From Erythrobacter sp. F6033 (GTDB taxonomy: Bacteria; Pseudomonadota; Alphaproteobacteria; Sphingomonadales; Sphingomonadaceae), in assembly GCF_023016005.1 (NCBI RefSeq), contig NZ_JALKAZ010000001.1, forward strand, positions 2,170,001 through 2,234,000: DNA of 64,000 bases. Reading direction: 5' to 3'. The notes below the pieces were generated by a model. The model saw only the letters and a list, made by a program, of their open reading frames with translations, made no database searches and had not been told where the DNA came from. Position numbers and translations under genes: made by a program. Of the stretch, positions 45,354 to 55,259 are shown piece by piece. How positions within the stretch are numbered: the stretch's first letter is position 1; the number at the start of each line of letters is the position of its first letter.

Positions 45354-48095
45354 ATGACCGATACTCTGCCGACCACATTCGATCCCGCTTCGATTGAAGC
45401 GCGCTGGTATAAGCACTGGGAAGAAACCGGCGGTTTCCGGCCCGAGCGCCCCGATGCCGAACCCTATACGATCGTGAACCCTCCGCCGAATGTTACCGGA
45501 TCGCTGCATATCGGCCACGCGCTCGATAACACGCTGCAGGATATCGTGATCCGTTATGAACGGATGCGCGGCAAGGATGCGCTGTGGGTCGTCGGCACCG
45601 ATCATGCGGGCATTGCGACGCAGATGGTGGTCGAGCGCCAGATGGAGGAGCGTCAGGATAAACGCACCAATTACAGCCGCGAAGACTTCGTCGACAAGGT
45701 GTGGGAATGGAAAGCCGAAAGCGGCGGGACCATCACCACACAATTGCGCCGTCTGGGCTGTTCAATGGACTGGTCGCGCGAGCAGTTCACGATGGACGAG
45801 CACTTTACGAAAGCCGTGCTCAAGACCTTTGTCGATCTTTACAACGACGGGTTGATCTACCGCGATAAACGGCTGGTGAACTGGGATCCAAAGCTGAAGA
45901 CCGCGATTTCGGACCTTGAGGTTGAAACGCAGACCATTCCGGGCAGTTTCTGGCACTTTAAGTACCCGTTGGAAGACGGTGTGACCCTTTCTGACGGACG
46001 CGACTACATCGAGGTTGCGACCACACGGCCCGAAACGATGCTCGCCGATATGGCGGTTGCGGTTCACCCATCTGACGAGCGCTATGCGAGCGTTGTTGGC
46101 AAGCATGTTGTGCTGCCGATCACAGGCCGCCGCATTCCGATTGTCGCTGACGAACACGCCGACCCCGAGCTTGGCAGCGGCGCGGTGAAGATCACGCCGG
46201 GCCACGACTTCAACGATTTCGAAGTCGGCAAACGCGCAGGCTTTGCCGCGGGCGAAATGCTCAACATGCTCGATGGCGATGCGAATGTCTGCCAGACCGC
46301 TGACGGGCTGGTGCCGGAGGCGTTCCTCGGCCTGCACCGCTTTAAGAAAGACGGCAAAGACGGCGCCCGTGAAGCGGTTGTCGCGCGTCTGAAAGCGGAC
46401 GGATACCTCATCCCGCACATCGCCAAGACCAAGAAGGGCGAGGAAGTCGAACACGACGCCGAACCGCGCCAAATCGCAACACCATTCGGTGATCGCGGCG
46501 GTGTGGTGATCGAGCCATGGCTGACCGATCAATGGTATGTCGACGCAGAAAAGCTCGCCGCCAAGCCTATCGAACAGGTCAAATCCGGCGAGATCGAAAT
46601 CGTCCCGCAAACTTGGGAAAAGACGTTCTTCAACTGGATGGAAAACATCCAACCATGGTGCATTTCGCGCCAGCTATGGTGGGGCCACCGGATTCCGGCT
46701 TGGTTCGACGGTGATGGCAATGCCTATGTCGCCGAGGATGAAGCTGGCGCTCAGGCGCAGGCTGGCGAAGGCGTTGCGCTGACGCAGGACAATGACGTCC
46801 TCGACACATGGTTCTCGTCTGCGCTCTGGCCCTTTGCCACGCTTGGCTGGCCAAACGAAACCGACCTTGTCCAGAAACACTTCCCCAACAACCTGCTAAT
46901 CTCCGGCTTCGACATCCTGTTTTTCTGGGATGCGCGGATGATGATGATGGGGCAGTACAATATGGGGCAGGCCCCGTGGCCCAAACTGTATTTGCACGGC
47001 CTTGTGCGCGCAGCCGACGGCGCGAAAATGTCCAAGTCCAAGGGCAATGTGGTCGATCCGCTAGGCCTGATTGACCAATACGGCGCGGATGCGCTGCGGT
47101 TCTTTATGGCCGCGATGGAAAGCCAGGGCCGCGACATCAAGATGGATGAAAAGCGGGTCGAGGGTTACCGCAACTTCGCGACTAAGCTTTGGAACGCGAC
47201 CCGTTTCTGCCAGTCCAACGGCATTGGCAAGAGCACCACGATCAAGGCTCCAACCGCGCGCCTCGCCGCGAACCAGTGGATCATTGGCGAAGTTCAACAG
47301 GTCTGCGCCGAGATCGAACAGGCCATGACAGACCTCCGCTTCGATGCGGCGGCCAATGCGATTTACCAGTTTACATGGAGCAAGTTCTGCGACTGGTATC
47401 TTGAGCTGATTAAGCCGGTCTTTGCAGGCGATCCGGACGCGATGCCTGCGGTGGAAACCCGCGAGGTTGCAGGCTGGGCGCTCGACCAAATCCTCGTCAT
47501 GCTCCACCCGTTCATGCCGTTTATCACAGAAGAATTGTGGCACGCGCAGGGCGAGCGTAAATACGATCTGATCGTCGCCAGCTGGCCCAATCCGCGCGCG
47601 GAAGTGTCCAAGGAAGCAACCGACGCGATTGATTGGGTGATCGACCTCACCACCAATGTCCGCAGCGCGAAAAACGAGCTTGGCATTGCGCCGGGCGCGA
47701 AGCTCACCGCATTTTTGCCAGCCGCATCAGACCTTGCGAGCAGCACAATCGAGCGCAGCAGCGCGGCGATCGAACGCCTCGCGCGCCTGACGCCAGTAAC
47801 CGTTGGCGAAGCGCCCGATGGCCCCGCCATGCAGGTCACGGCCCAAGCAGGCGGGGCCAGCGATGTGTTCATCGTCCCGCTCGAAGGCATCATCGATATC
47901 GCCGAGGAAAAGGCGCGGCTCGAAAAGGCACTCGCCGCTTCGCAGAAAGAGGCCAAATCGCTCGAAGGGCGGCTCGGCAATGCGAACTTCGTCGAACGCG
48001 CGAAGCCGGAAGCAGTCGAGAAAGCCAAGGCCGACTTTGCGCATCATTCGGCGGAGGTCGAACGGCTCGAAGGGGCGCTGAAACGGCTGGGGTGA
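45354..48095 (+). CDS. valS: Valine--tRNA ligase
   Basis: 913-residue class Ia aminoacyl-tRNA synthetase. The ATP motif HIGH is at residues 52-55 and KMSKS at 558-562. The editing CP1 domain lies between ([13 protein letters not shown]), and a C-terminal coiled coil ([19 protein letters not shown]) is typical of ValRS. Charges tRNA(Val). The start at 45354 ([11 protein letters not shown]) is the normal N-terminus. The frame is open upstream to 45180 over the divergent promoter. Confidence 0.98.
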   Translation: MTDTLPTTFDPASIEARWYKHWEETGGFRPERPDAEPYTIVNPPPNVTGSLHIGHALDNTLQDIVIRYERMRGKDALWVVGTDHAGIATQMVVERQMEERQDKRTNYSREDFVDKVWEWKAESGGTITTQLRRLGCSMDWSREQFTMDEHFTKAVLKTFVDLYNDGLIYRDKRLVNWDPKLKTAISDLEVETQTIPGSFWHFKYPLEDGVTLSDGRDYIEVATTRPETMLADMAVAVHPSDERYASVVGKHVVLPITGRRIPIVADEHADPELGSGAVKITPGHDFNDFEVGKRAGFAAGEMLNMLDGDANVCQTADGLVPEAFLGLHRFKKDGKDGAREAVVARLKADGYLIPHIAKTKKGEEVEHDAEPRQIATPFGDRGGVVIEPWLTDQWYVDAEKLAAKPIEQVKSGEIEIVPQTWEKTFFNWMENIQPWCISRQLWWGHRIPAWFDGDGNAYVAEDEAGAQAQAGEGVALTQDNDVLDTWFSSALWPFATLGWPNETDLVQKHFPNNLLISGFDILFFWDARMMMMGQYNMGQAPWPKLYLHGLVRAADGAKMSKSKGNVVDPLGLIDQYGADALRFFMAAMESQGRDIKMDEKRVEGYRNFATKLWNATRFCQSNGIGKSTTIKAPTARLAANQWIIGEVQQVCAEIEQAMTDLRFDAAANAIYQFTWSKFCDWYLELIKPVFAGDPDAMPAVETREVAGWALDQILVMLHPFMPFITEELWHAQGERKYDLIVASWPNPRAEVSKEATDAIDWVIDLTTNVRSAKNELGIAPGAKLTAFLPAASDLASSTIERSSAAIERLARLTPVTVGEAPDGPAMQVTAQAGGASDVFIVPLEGIIDIAEEKARLEKALAASQKEAKSLEGRLGNANFVERAKPEAVEKAKADFAHHSAEVERLEGALKRLG

Positions 48096-48103
48096 GAGCG
48101 GCC

Positions 48104-48430
48104 TTACTCGACTTCAAGCCGCGCCAACCAATACTCAGCCAGTTTTGGTTCGCCGATCTGATGCGGGTCACCACGACCACGAGCAGACTCGAACTCTTCG
48201 TGAAGCGGATATGGCGCGTCCCCAATCCGCTTCCTCAGTGAGTTGATTATATCAGCCAAGCCACGAAGCCCGTCCAAGCGTTCGTTCTGCATTCGATTAC
48301 CGAGATGTTCATTCTGCCCGAACAAGCCCCATCGGCCTTCGGAACATTCCGAGAGGGCCGCGACAAGGCTGGCACGATATTCCGTCTCCAATTGGTCAAT
48401 TCGTTGCGAAATCCGTGCTGCTTTAGACAT
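48104..48430 (-). CDS. Small hypothetical protein
   Basis: 108 residues, mostly alpha-helical, with a helical N-terminal half (AARISQRIDQLETEYRASLVAALSECSEG, here cut in two: AARISQRIDQLETEYRAS and LVAALSECSEG) and a polar C-terminal half (GEPKLAEYWLARLEVE). No signal peptide or membrane helix. Convergent with valS, whose stop is 8 bases away. No clear Shine-Dalgarno. Cytoplasmic, unknown role. Confidence 0.62.
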   Translation of the reverse strand: MSKAARISQRIDQLETEYRASLVAALSECSEGRWGLFGQNEHLGNRMQNERLDGLRGLADIINSLRKRIGDAPYPLHEEFESARGRGDPHQIGEPKLAEYWLARLEVE

Positions 48431-48548
48431 TGTGGCAGGATAGCAACTCCCAAAGCGTCCGCAAATGGGTCGAAGGCAGAAATGCTTCCTTTTCGCACCG
48501 CAGTGCCCTTCCCCTACAAAAACATGAGCGCGATCTTATTTCTCTAAT

Positions 48549-49364
48549 ATGTCGCCTTGGCCCCTCCTTATTATCCCGCTGCTGATCGCCGCGTGGTTGC
48601 TCTTTCGCCGCCGCGCGAAGCAGCAAAAACGCGACGCGCTTTTGGCTACCCCGCTCTCACAGGAGCAACGCGCGATAGTCGAGCGTCTCGTGCCGCTCGT
48701 GCGGCGGCTACCCGATGATTTGCGCAAATCGCTCGAAGGGAAAATCAACCTATTCCTCGACCAAGTCACGTTTCGCGGGCAAAACGGTGTTGAGGTCAGC
48801 GAGGCGATGCAGCTTTCCATCGCGGCTCAGGCGTGTCTGCTGATCGTCAACAGTCCGGTCTGGTACGACACGCTCCGCAATGTGCTGATCTACCCCTCGG
48901 CCTTCCTAACCCACCGCAATTCCCACGATGGCTATATCGTCAATCAGAACAGGCACGCGACGCTTGGCGAAAGCTGGGCGCGCGGGCCGGTCATCCTGTC
49001 ATGGGATCATGCGCTGCATGGCGGCCTCGATGCGACGGACGGACACAATGTCGTGATCCACGAATTCGCGCACCAGTTGGACGGCCTATCCGGACAAACC
49101 AATGGCATCCCGATCCTGCGCAAAGGTCAAGCCTATGCCGGATGGGAGAAAGCCATGCTGGACGCCTATCATGACCATGTCGAAAGCGTTGAGCACGGCA
49201 GCCACACTCTGATCGATCCCTATGGTGCGACCAACCATGAAGAATTCTTCGCCGAGGCAATCGTGACCTTTTTCGAAAAGCCGCGAAAGCTGAAGCGCGA
49301 AAAGCCGGATTTGTATAGAGAGCTCGCAAAGCTGCTGGCGCTTGATCCGGCGGATTGGGCATAG
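48549..49364 (+). CDS. MtfA-like zinc peptidase (M90)
   Basis: 271 residues. An N-terminal membrane helix (PLLIIPLLIAAWLLF) precedes the MtfA/DUF980 domain with zinc motif HEFAH (His171, Glu172, His175) and a downstream Glu in NHEEFFAEA. E. coli MtfA is an aminopeptidase-like regulator of glucose uptake. The membrane anchor is a difference from it, and the target here is unknown. Confidence 0.88.
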   Translation: MSPWPLLIIPLLIAAWLLFRRRAKQQKRDALLATPLSQEQRAIVERLVPLVRRLPDDLRKSLEGKINLFLDQVTFRGQNGVEVSEAMQLSIAAQACLLIVNSPVWYDTLRNVLIYPSAFLTHRNSHDGYIVNQNRHATLGESWARGPVILSWDHALHGGLDATDGHNVVIHEFAHQLDGLSGQTNGIPILRKGQAYAGWEKAMLDAYHDHVESVEHGSHTLIDPYGATNHEEFFAEAIVTFFEKPRKLKREKPDLYRELAKLLALDPADWA

Positions 49365-49455
49365 CGTTTTATCGGCACGGCGATTTCCTACCTGCACCAA
49401 TCGCTCTAAGGCGGGGTAATGTTAGCCAAGCGAAACCGCAAAAAAGTTGGATACT

Positions 49456-49555
49456 TGTCACCCGTGTCCTACACGGCGGAAATGGCTCAATCCTGCGGGT
49501 TTGGGCCTGTAGGAACCGAATGACATGTTGGAGAATGTGTCACCCGTATCCTACA
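49456..49555. repeat. Three copies of an 18-base TGTCA-N6-TCCTACA element
   Basis: Copy 1 at 49456-49473 (TGTCACCCGTGTCCTACA) and copy 3 at 49538-49555 (TGTCACCCGTATCCTACA) point the same way. Copy 2 at 49508-49525 (TGTAGGAACCGAATGACA) is inverted. The outer bases TGTCA and TCCTACA are kept in all. They lie between the MtfA-like gene and queE. Function unknown. They may be operator sites or a small interspersed repeat. Between the second and third copies there is also a repeated TTGGAGAATG (49527-49536 and 49566-49575). Confidence 0.6.
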
Positions 49556-49580
49556 GCGTTTCGAATTGGAGAATGCCGCA

Positions 49581-50315
49581 ATGGCTTTAGTCCTCGCCAC
49601 TGACGACACCGGCGGACCGGAGATTTTCGCCTCGCTTCAGGGCGAAGGGCCAAGCGCGGGCGTGCCGGTGGCATTTGTGCGCCTTTCGCGCTGCAACCTC
49701 GCCTGCACATGGTGCGACACGGCCTATACGTGGCATTTTGAAGGCGACGAACGCGAACACCGCGACGGCGTGACTTTCGATCGCAAAGCCAATCAGGTGT
49801 CGCTTGATTCAAAGGATGCGGCGGAGCGGATTGCGGCTTTGGGACAGAACCGGTTGGTCATCACCGGCGGGGAACCCTTGATGCAAGGCGGCGCGCTGGC
49901 CGATATGCTGGCGCACCTGCCCGATATCAGTGTGGAGATTGAGACCAACGGCACGACCAAAGCACCGAGCCACGTCGATATCCGCGTCGATCAATACAAT
50001 GTCAGCCCAAAGCTTTCGCATAGCGGCAATGCCGCAGAACTCGCGCTGATCCCGGAGCGGCTCGATTTCTACGCCAGCGACCCGCGCGCATATTTCAAAT
50101 TTGTGATCGCCAGTCCTGATGACGTAAACGAAGTGCTGGAGTTGCAGCGTACTTACCGCTTCAAACCCGGTCACGTATTCCTGATGCCGGAAGGCACCGA
50201 CAGCGAAACCCTACGCAGCCGCGAAAAATGGCTCGCCCCGCTGTGCTTGGAACACGGATTCCGAATGTCAGACCGGATGCATATCCATCTATACGGCGAC
50301 ACTCGTGGAACGTGA
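49581..50315 (+). CDS. queE: 7-carboxy-7-deazaguanine synthase
   Basis: 244-245 residues of the radical SAM superfamily, in queuosine/7-deazaguanine biosynthesis. The 4Fe-4S motif is Cys38-X3-Cys42-X2-Cys45 in CNLACTWCDTAYTW, and the SAM-binding motif VITGGEPL follows. It makes 7-carboxy-7-deazaguanine from 6-carboxytetrahydropterin. A TTG start at 49566 in the same frame is possible, but ATG 49581 has GGAG upstream. No other que genes are in the window. Confidence 0.93.
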   Translation: MALVLATDDTGGPEIFASLQGEGPSAGVPVAFVRLSRCNLACTWCDTAYTWHFEGDEREHRDGVTFDRKANQVSLDSKDAAERIAALGQNRLVITGGEPLMQGGALADMLAHLPDISVEIETNGTTKAPSHVDIRVDQYNVSPKLSHSGNAAELALIPERLDFYASDPRAYFKFVIASPDDVNEVLELQRTYRFKPGHVFLMPEGTDSETLRSREKWLAPLCLEHGFRMSDRMHIHLYGDTRGT

Positions 50316-50546
50316 TTGTGGCCGCACGCCATCCGGCGCGCGATGTCCTCGCGCCTTCGGCGCTGCGGGCGGGCGGTCGCCCTTGCTGTCGCTGTGGGAC
50401 CGAGCTCCGCTGCCAAGCCATGAACTTGTCGCGCAAGACTTACCGCTTGCAGACGATTTTCGCGAGAGTGGAGCGAGAATGGTGGACTGCGAGAACCGGA
50501 GCGCAGCAGGCTACTGTTCGCTGCCGGCCCTCGTGGAAATCCCCAA
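50316..50546. other. Intergenic region, GC-rich, no gene found
   Basis: 231 bases between the convergent queE and HerA-like genes. It is GC-rich with several short palindromes, for example CCTCGCGCCTTCGG near 50347-50362. Open frames here have no family character and overlap the HerA-like gene. It may be an interspersed repeat or terminator region. No clear stem followed by T-tract was found. Confidence 0.4.
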
Positions 50547-52232
50547 CTACCCCTGCGAACGCCAGCGAAGAACGGTGCGTTCGACGATTTCTTCTTCGCC
50601 ACCGCCATTGTTCCAAAGCTCAACAAAGCTCGGATCTTCGGATGCTGGCCGCTTGTGTTCTTCGAGGAAGTCAAAGTTCACGCGGATCGGGATGGCCACA
50701 CCCTCGCCGCAGACAATGCATTCGCGATTGCGCAGCGCGGGAATGGAATCGAGGAAACCGCGCGCGCCCTCGGGCATGGCGGCTCGCACAAAAGCTTGGT
50801 CACGCTCGTTGTTCAGACGCATCGAGATGATCGTACCGCACTGCGAAAGGACCCCCTCGGCAAGGTCGGATGGCCGCTGAGTAATCAGGCCAAGCGAGAT
50901 GCCGTATTTACGGCCCTCCTTGGCAATCCGGCTGAGAATTTTGCCGACCGATGAACCGTCCGCGTTTTTCTCGCTCGGGACATAGCGGTGGGCTTCTTCG
51001 CAAACGAGCAGGATCGGACGGGTGCGTTCTTCACGGCCCCAGATCGCAAAGTCGAACACGAGACGCGAAAGGACAGCAACAACGGTCGATGTGATGTCAG
51101 ACGGAACGCCCGACACGTCGATAATCGAGATCGGTTTGCCGTTACCTGGCATACGGAACACTTTGGAAATGAAGTCAGCCATCGTGTCGCCGACCAGCAT
51201 TCCGGAGAACATGAATTGATAGCGCGGATCGGCTTTGAGCTCGTCCAGCTTGCCCTTAATCCGCATAAACGGTGCAGAAGACGTCGCCTTGTCGAGCTTG
51301 CCCATCTGATCCTGAATGATGTTGGAAAGGTCAGACAGAAGATATGGGATTGGCGAATCCACGGTGATCTTGCCCATAGTCTCTGCCAGGCGGTTCTTGG
51401 ACCGCGCGGCGAGCAGACATTTGGCAAGGATATCGGAGTCGACCTGACGTTCATCGCCGGAGCCGGAAAGCAACACTTCGCAATGCTCTTCGAAGTTCAT
51501 CAGCCAGTACGGCATTTGAAGGTTCGATACGTCGAGGATCTGACCCGTCTGGCGAAAAGCAGCGGAATATTCGCCGTGCGGATCGATCATCACAATGTGA
51601 CCGTTCGGTGCGGCTTCGCAGATGCGGTGAAGGATGAGCGAGGCACTGGTCGATTTACCGGTACCAGTCGATCCCAGCAGCGCAAAGTGTTTGCCCAGCA
51701 TCGCGTCAATATAGAGACCGGCGCGAATATCTTTGGTCGGGAACACCTTGCCAATCGTAATGTTTGCACGACCATCGCTGGCATAGATTTGTTCGAGATC
51801 TTGCGTGCTGGCAGGAAACACCATGGCGCCGGGTACAGGGTAACGGGTCACACCGCGTTTAAACCCGTTGATCCGCCCAGTCAGCTTTTCCTCGCTGCCC
51901 TCACCGAGGAAATCGATGTTGGCGATAATGCCGTTGTCGCTGCGGCGGTCTTTGCGTTGGTCGCGAACACTGGCCAGCAACCAAGCGTCGCCAACGCGAA
52001 TTTTGATCTGGCTGCCGACTTGCCCGGCAAGTTTGATCGACGGATCTTCGTCTTCCATACATTCATTCAAACGCTGGAGATCAATCGCAATCTGAGAACC
52101 CGAACCGGCAATTTCGAGCACCACACCGATCGGCATGCGCGCATTATCCATTTGATCGCTAGGAGCGGCATTCGCTCCGCTAGCGGCAGAGTCGGCGCCT
52201 TGGGCGAAATTCTGGTTGGCCATATCGTTCAT
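50547..52232 (-). CDS. HerA-like ATPase (DUF87 family)
   Basis: 561 residues. Walker A GSTGTGKS at 187-194, Walker B ILLVCEEAHRYVP, and a HAS-barrel-like N-domain that precedes the ATPase. This matches HerA-type hexameric ATPases that pump DNA. An N-terminal Ala/Asp-rich low-complexity stretch (residues 8-30) is probably disordered. Start at 52232 has AGGGGAC upstream. It shares the P-loop class with 20234-21679 but is not closely alike. Possible role in DNA translocation or repair. Unproven. Confidence 0.84.
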   Translation of the reverse strand: MNDMANQNFAQGADSAASGANAAPSDQMDNARMPIGVVLEIAGSGSQIAIDLQRLNECMEDEDPSIKLAGQVGSQIKIRVGDAWLLASVRDQRKDRRSDNGIIANIDFLGEGSEEKLTGRINGFKRGVTRYPVPGAMVFPASTQDLEQIYASDGRANITIGKVFPTKDIRAGLYIDAMLGKHFALLGSTGTGKSTSASLILHRICEAAPNGHIVMIDPHGEYSAAFRQTGQILDVSNLQMPYWLMNFEEHCEVLLSGSGDERQVDSDILAKCLLAARSKNRLAETMGKITVDSPIPYLLSDLSNIIQDQMGKLDKATSSAPFMRIKGKLDELKADPRYQFMFSGMLVGDTMADFISKVFRMPGNGKPISIIDVSGVPSDITSTVVAVLSRLVFDFAIWGREERTRPILLVCEEAHRYVPSEKNADGSSVGKILSRIAKEGRKYGISLGLITQRPSDLAEGVLSQCGTIISMRLNNERDQAFVRAAMPEGARGFLDSIPALRNRECIVCGEGVAIPIRVNFDFLEEHKRPASEDPSFVELWNNGGGEEEIVERTVLRWRSQG

Positions 52233-52354
52233 TGTCGGCGGTCCCCTGACTGCAAAGCCATGCACGCGGAGCATCAAACTCCGGCGCAATCATGAAGCGA
52301 AATGGATACCGGCGTTCGGTTAATTTCGCGTCAACGATCCTAGGGAAAGGTCCG

Positions 52355-53134
52355 CTACGAACGGTTAAAGTAACGTCCTGCGATCAACCCCATGCCGAGA
52401 GAAAGGAAGATAGCAAACAAGCCGTAAAGCAACGAGGACCGTTCTGCCGCGTCCACCACCTGACCTTCCAGTCCTACCTTTTCAACCTCGATTTCTGCGG
52501 TGGCACTGGCCAAGACACGTCCTTCAGCGATGGCAAAAGTCTCCGCAGTGTAGGGCCCGGTTATGACGTTCGATGGAAGCGCTATGCGTGCCTGGTACAA
52601 CACGCCCTCGCTGATACGTACACCGTCAGGGTCCACTTTGTAGAGCCCGGCGCGCTGGCGCATTTCAACAAGACCTGCTGCGAAACGAGCCTGTTCCTCT
52701 GGCTCAATCTCACCGCTGGGGCTTAGCTGAATAAAGTTGGTGCCCAGCTCGTAAATAGCGGCGGTTCGCTCGTCGACGATTTCGTCAACGGGCCGAGATG
52801 ATGCCACCGCGAAAAAAGAAGGAGCAGACCTGAAATCACTGGAGCCTGCGTTCATCCAGATGCCTGCGATCCGATCCTTTTCCCGTAATCTGATCGGTTC
52901 GGTCGGACCTTTAAGGACCACGACAATGTCATATTGAAGACCTTGCCGCCCGCCGACGGGATCAATTACTGCGCCGTACAGCAACAGATTCGCACCCGTG
53001 AAACCTTGCCGCACTTCAATGCGCGATTGGCTGACTTCTGGCACCAGAATAGGTTCGCGCTGTGCTGTCAGCGAGAACATCGCCAAAGCAAGAAATGCGA
53101 GCCTAAGGGTCGGGCCAATCGCGACGTAGATCAT
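52355..53134 (-). CDS. TIGR02186-type membrane-anchored protein
   Basis: 259 residues. Signal peptide (LRLAFLALAMFSLTA) and a C-terminal membrane helix (SLLYGLFAIFLSLGMGLIAG), with a periplasmic domain between (SRIEVRQGFTGANLLLYGA, PIRLREKDRIAGIWMNAG). The type is usually encoded beside TSUP transporters, as here: it overlaps the TSUP gene by four bases. Probably a partner of the transporter. Function unknown. Confidence 0.78.
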   Translation of the reverse strand: MIYVAIGPTLRLAFLALAMFSLTAQREPILVPEVSQSRIEVRQGFTGANLLLYGAVIDPVGGRQGLQYDIVVVLKGPTEPIRLREKDRIAGIWMNAGSSDFRSAPSFFAVASSRPVDEIVDERTAAIYELGTNFIQLSPSGEIEPEEQARFAAGLVEMRQRAGLYKVDPDGVRISEGVLYQARIALPSNVITGPYTAETFAIAEGRVLASATAEIEVEKVGLEGQVVDAAERSSLLYGLFAIFLSLGMGLIAGRYFNRS

Positions 53135-54045
53135 AGCGGGCTGACGGTGTAGATTTCATCGGGCTGGATACCCAATCCATAAAGCATGCGCAGCGCAACC
53201 AGAATGACAATTGCTGCTAGCACCAATCGCAGCACCTCTGGCCGGGCTTTCATGGCGATTTGGGTGCCAAATTGCGCGCCGAGTACGGAACCAAGAAGCA
53301 GTAAACCCGCCAAAACGATATCAACCGCCTTGGTCGTCAAAGCGTGTGTCATGGTGGTAACCATTGTCACGAACAGAATTTGGAAAAGCGATGTCCCCAC
53401 AACGACGTTGCCGCTCATACCGAGCAGGTACAGCATTGCAGGCACCAGCAAGAAACCACCGCCGACACCCATCAACATCGTCAAAATTCCAACGACTGTC
53501 CCTAGAATAAGTGGCGCAAGCGGCGAAATGAAAAGCCCGGAGCGATAAAAGCGCCACCGGAATGGAAGACCCGCTACAAGTGGGTGGTGACGTCGTTTGC
53601 GGGGTTGGACCCCAGATGTTTCAGCACCCGGCCGCAACGCGGTGACAGCTTCGCGCATCATCAATGTTCCGATGGAGCCGAGCAAAACCACATAGAGAAT
53701 ATTGATGACAACATCGATCTGGCCAAGCGCCTCAAGCGCATTGAACAAGACCGCACCAATCAATGCGCCTACAATTCCGCCGCCGACCATGACCGCACCC
53801 ATGCGATAATCGACGCCGTTGCGTTTCGAATGCGCCAATACACCGGAAACGCTTGCGCCCGTCACCTGCGTCGCGGCTGAAGCCGCAGCGACAGTGGGTG
53901 GAATCCCGTAGAAGATGAGAAGCGGTGTCGTAAGGAACCCGCCGCCAACACCAAACAATCCAGAAAGGATGCCCGTTAATCCGCCCAGCAAGACGATGAA
54001 CAGACCGTTCACCGAAAGATTCGCAATGGGAAGATAAACATCCAT
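53131..54045 (-). CDS. TSUP-family transporter (TauE/SafE-like)
   Basis: 304 residues with seven to eight hydrophobic helices. It has the family's two Gly-rich repeats, GILSGLFGVGGGFLTTPLL near the N-terminus and GILTMLMGVGGGFLLVPAM in the second half. TauE/SafE members carry sulfite, sulfoacetate or other organosulfur anions out of, or into, the cell. Co-translated with the TIGR02186-type gene downstream. Confidence 0.9.
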   Translation of the reverse strand: MDVYLPIANLSVNGLFIVLLGGLTGILSGLFGVGGGFLTTPLLIFYGIPPTVAAASAATQVTGASVSGVLAHSKRNGVDYRMGAVMVGGGIVGALIGAVLFNALEALGQIDVVINILYVVLLGSIGTLMMREAVTALRPGAETSGVQPRKRRHHPLVAGLPFRWRFYRSGLFISPLAPLILGTVVGILTMLMGVGGGFLLVPAMLYLLGMSGNVVVGTSLFQILFVTMVTTMTHALTTKAVDIVLAGLLLLGSVLGAQFGTQIAMKARPEVLRLVLAAIVILVALRMLYGLGIQPDEIYTVSPL

Positions 54046-54122
54046 GATCGCAGCGTTACTCCACGCGAGGCTTTGATGATAGACACAGCTTGGCTGTGTT
54101 CCCCGTCAATAAGGCCAGCCAA

Positions 54123-55259
54123 TCAAAAACGCGTCGATAGCGTTGCCGCAATGCCTGATCCAGGCGACGCATCCCCGCCAACACGTTCACGCCAATCGAC
54201 TGCGAGGCGTGCAGGGACATCTCCAACCGTCAGGTCGAGACGCATTGTCGGACCGGCATCAACCCGGCTCGCATCGATCTGTGCGCCTCCCCAAGCAGCT
54301 GCACCTAGGCTGAGGCGCGCACTGGTGTTTGAAGGGCCACCAAAACTCGCAATTTCCCGGGTGATGGCGGCCTGACCATCAACGAAAGCAGTCGCACCTG
54401 CGCCGCCGACATAGCCTGCCCCGCCATATGCTTCGAGCTTGAAATCAGCGGGCAAGACCTGCGGTGCAAGCTCGGTTGTCGCCAAAACTGACGGGCGGAT
54501 ATTGGTCGCAAATCGGGTCTCGGTGACGCGCAACTCAGCGCCGACCCGTACTGGGATGGAGCCGAGTGGCTTGGCCGATGCCCCGACCGCGAACTCGGTT
54601 TCTCCATTTGCGATCATCGCGCGGTATGCGCGCGCATAGATGCGCGGATCGTGCTGTGAAGACGGTGCAACCCGGTATTGCAGGTTCGCACCAATCTGAC
54701 TGGCCCCATAAATCGGCACCCGACCTTGCGAAACGGCGGTAGAACCGGAGCCCTGACGCCAAAAACCCCATGCATCGAAACTCAACCGGTCAAGATTTTT
54801 CGGATCACCCTCTGGCTGGGACAGAGGAGTAACCCCTCGAAGCCGCATGGGTCGATCACGCATGTAAGACGCATTTTGGGTATAAGGTAACCGGGACCGC
54901 ATAGTGTGCGACCACAGCACTTGATGTTGAAAGGTCGTTAGCGGGCGATCTTTGTCAAACGGAACCGTCGTCGCAGTCGTTAAGACTGAAAAGAGCGGAC
55001 TCATGCCTTTTTTCGGAAAGGTCTGACCTGCGCGAGAGCGAGTATCCGCATTGGCAACGGCTGTGATGGCATTTGGACTGTCCGTCTGAGTGGGTGATCC
55101 TGCATTTTCTGCAATTAGCGTTTCTGCGCCGGCAAGCTCTAAAAGCGTTGGAAACGGGTTCTCCCATGTCATAACCCTGGCGCTGCCCCAAACCGCCAAT
55201 ACCAGCACGAGCATGGCAATCGGCCCGCCGCGCCTCGTGGTGCCACCAAAGGCGTTCAT
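54123..55259 (-). CDS. NfrA C-terminal-like outer membrane protein
   Basis: 378 residues. An N-terminal hydrophobic segment (MLVLVLAVWGSARVM) and a low-complexity Ala/Asn stretch are followed by about 190 residues with alternating beta-strand pattern and a C-terminal aromatic end (ATLSTRF), suggesting an outer membrane beta-barrel. This is like the C-terminal domain of phage N4 adsorption protein A in sphingomonads, but without the TPR part of E. coli NfrA. The ATG overlaps the glycosyltransferase stop (ATGA). Role in export of a glycan is inferred from context. Confidence 0.6.
   Translation of the reverse strand: MNAFGGTTRRGGPIAMLVLVLAVWGSARVMTWENPFPTLLELAGAETLIAENAGSPTQTDSPNAITAVANADTRSRAGQTFPKKGMSPLFSVLTTATTVPFDKDRPLTTFQHQVLWSHTMRSRLPYTQNASYMRDRPMRLRGVTPLSQPEGDPKNLDRLSFDAWGFWRQGSGSTAVSQGRVPIYGASQIGANLQYRVAPSSQHDPRIYARAYRAMIANGETEFAVGASAKPLGSIPVRVGAELRVTETRFATNIRPSVLATTELAPQVLPADFKLEAYGGAGYVGGAGATAFVDGQAAITREIASFGGPSNTSARLSLGAAAWGGAQIDASRVDAGPTMRLDLTVGDVPARLAVDWRERVGGDASPGSGIAATLSTRF

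Noticed and set aside
50305-50880. 191-codon plus-strand frame at the end of queE
   Set aside because: It overlaps queE and the HerA-like gene, is rich in Arg/Ser/Pro, and has no recognised domain or start signal.
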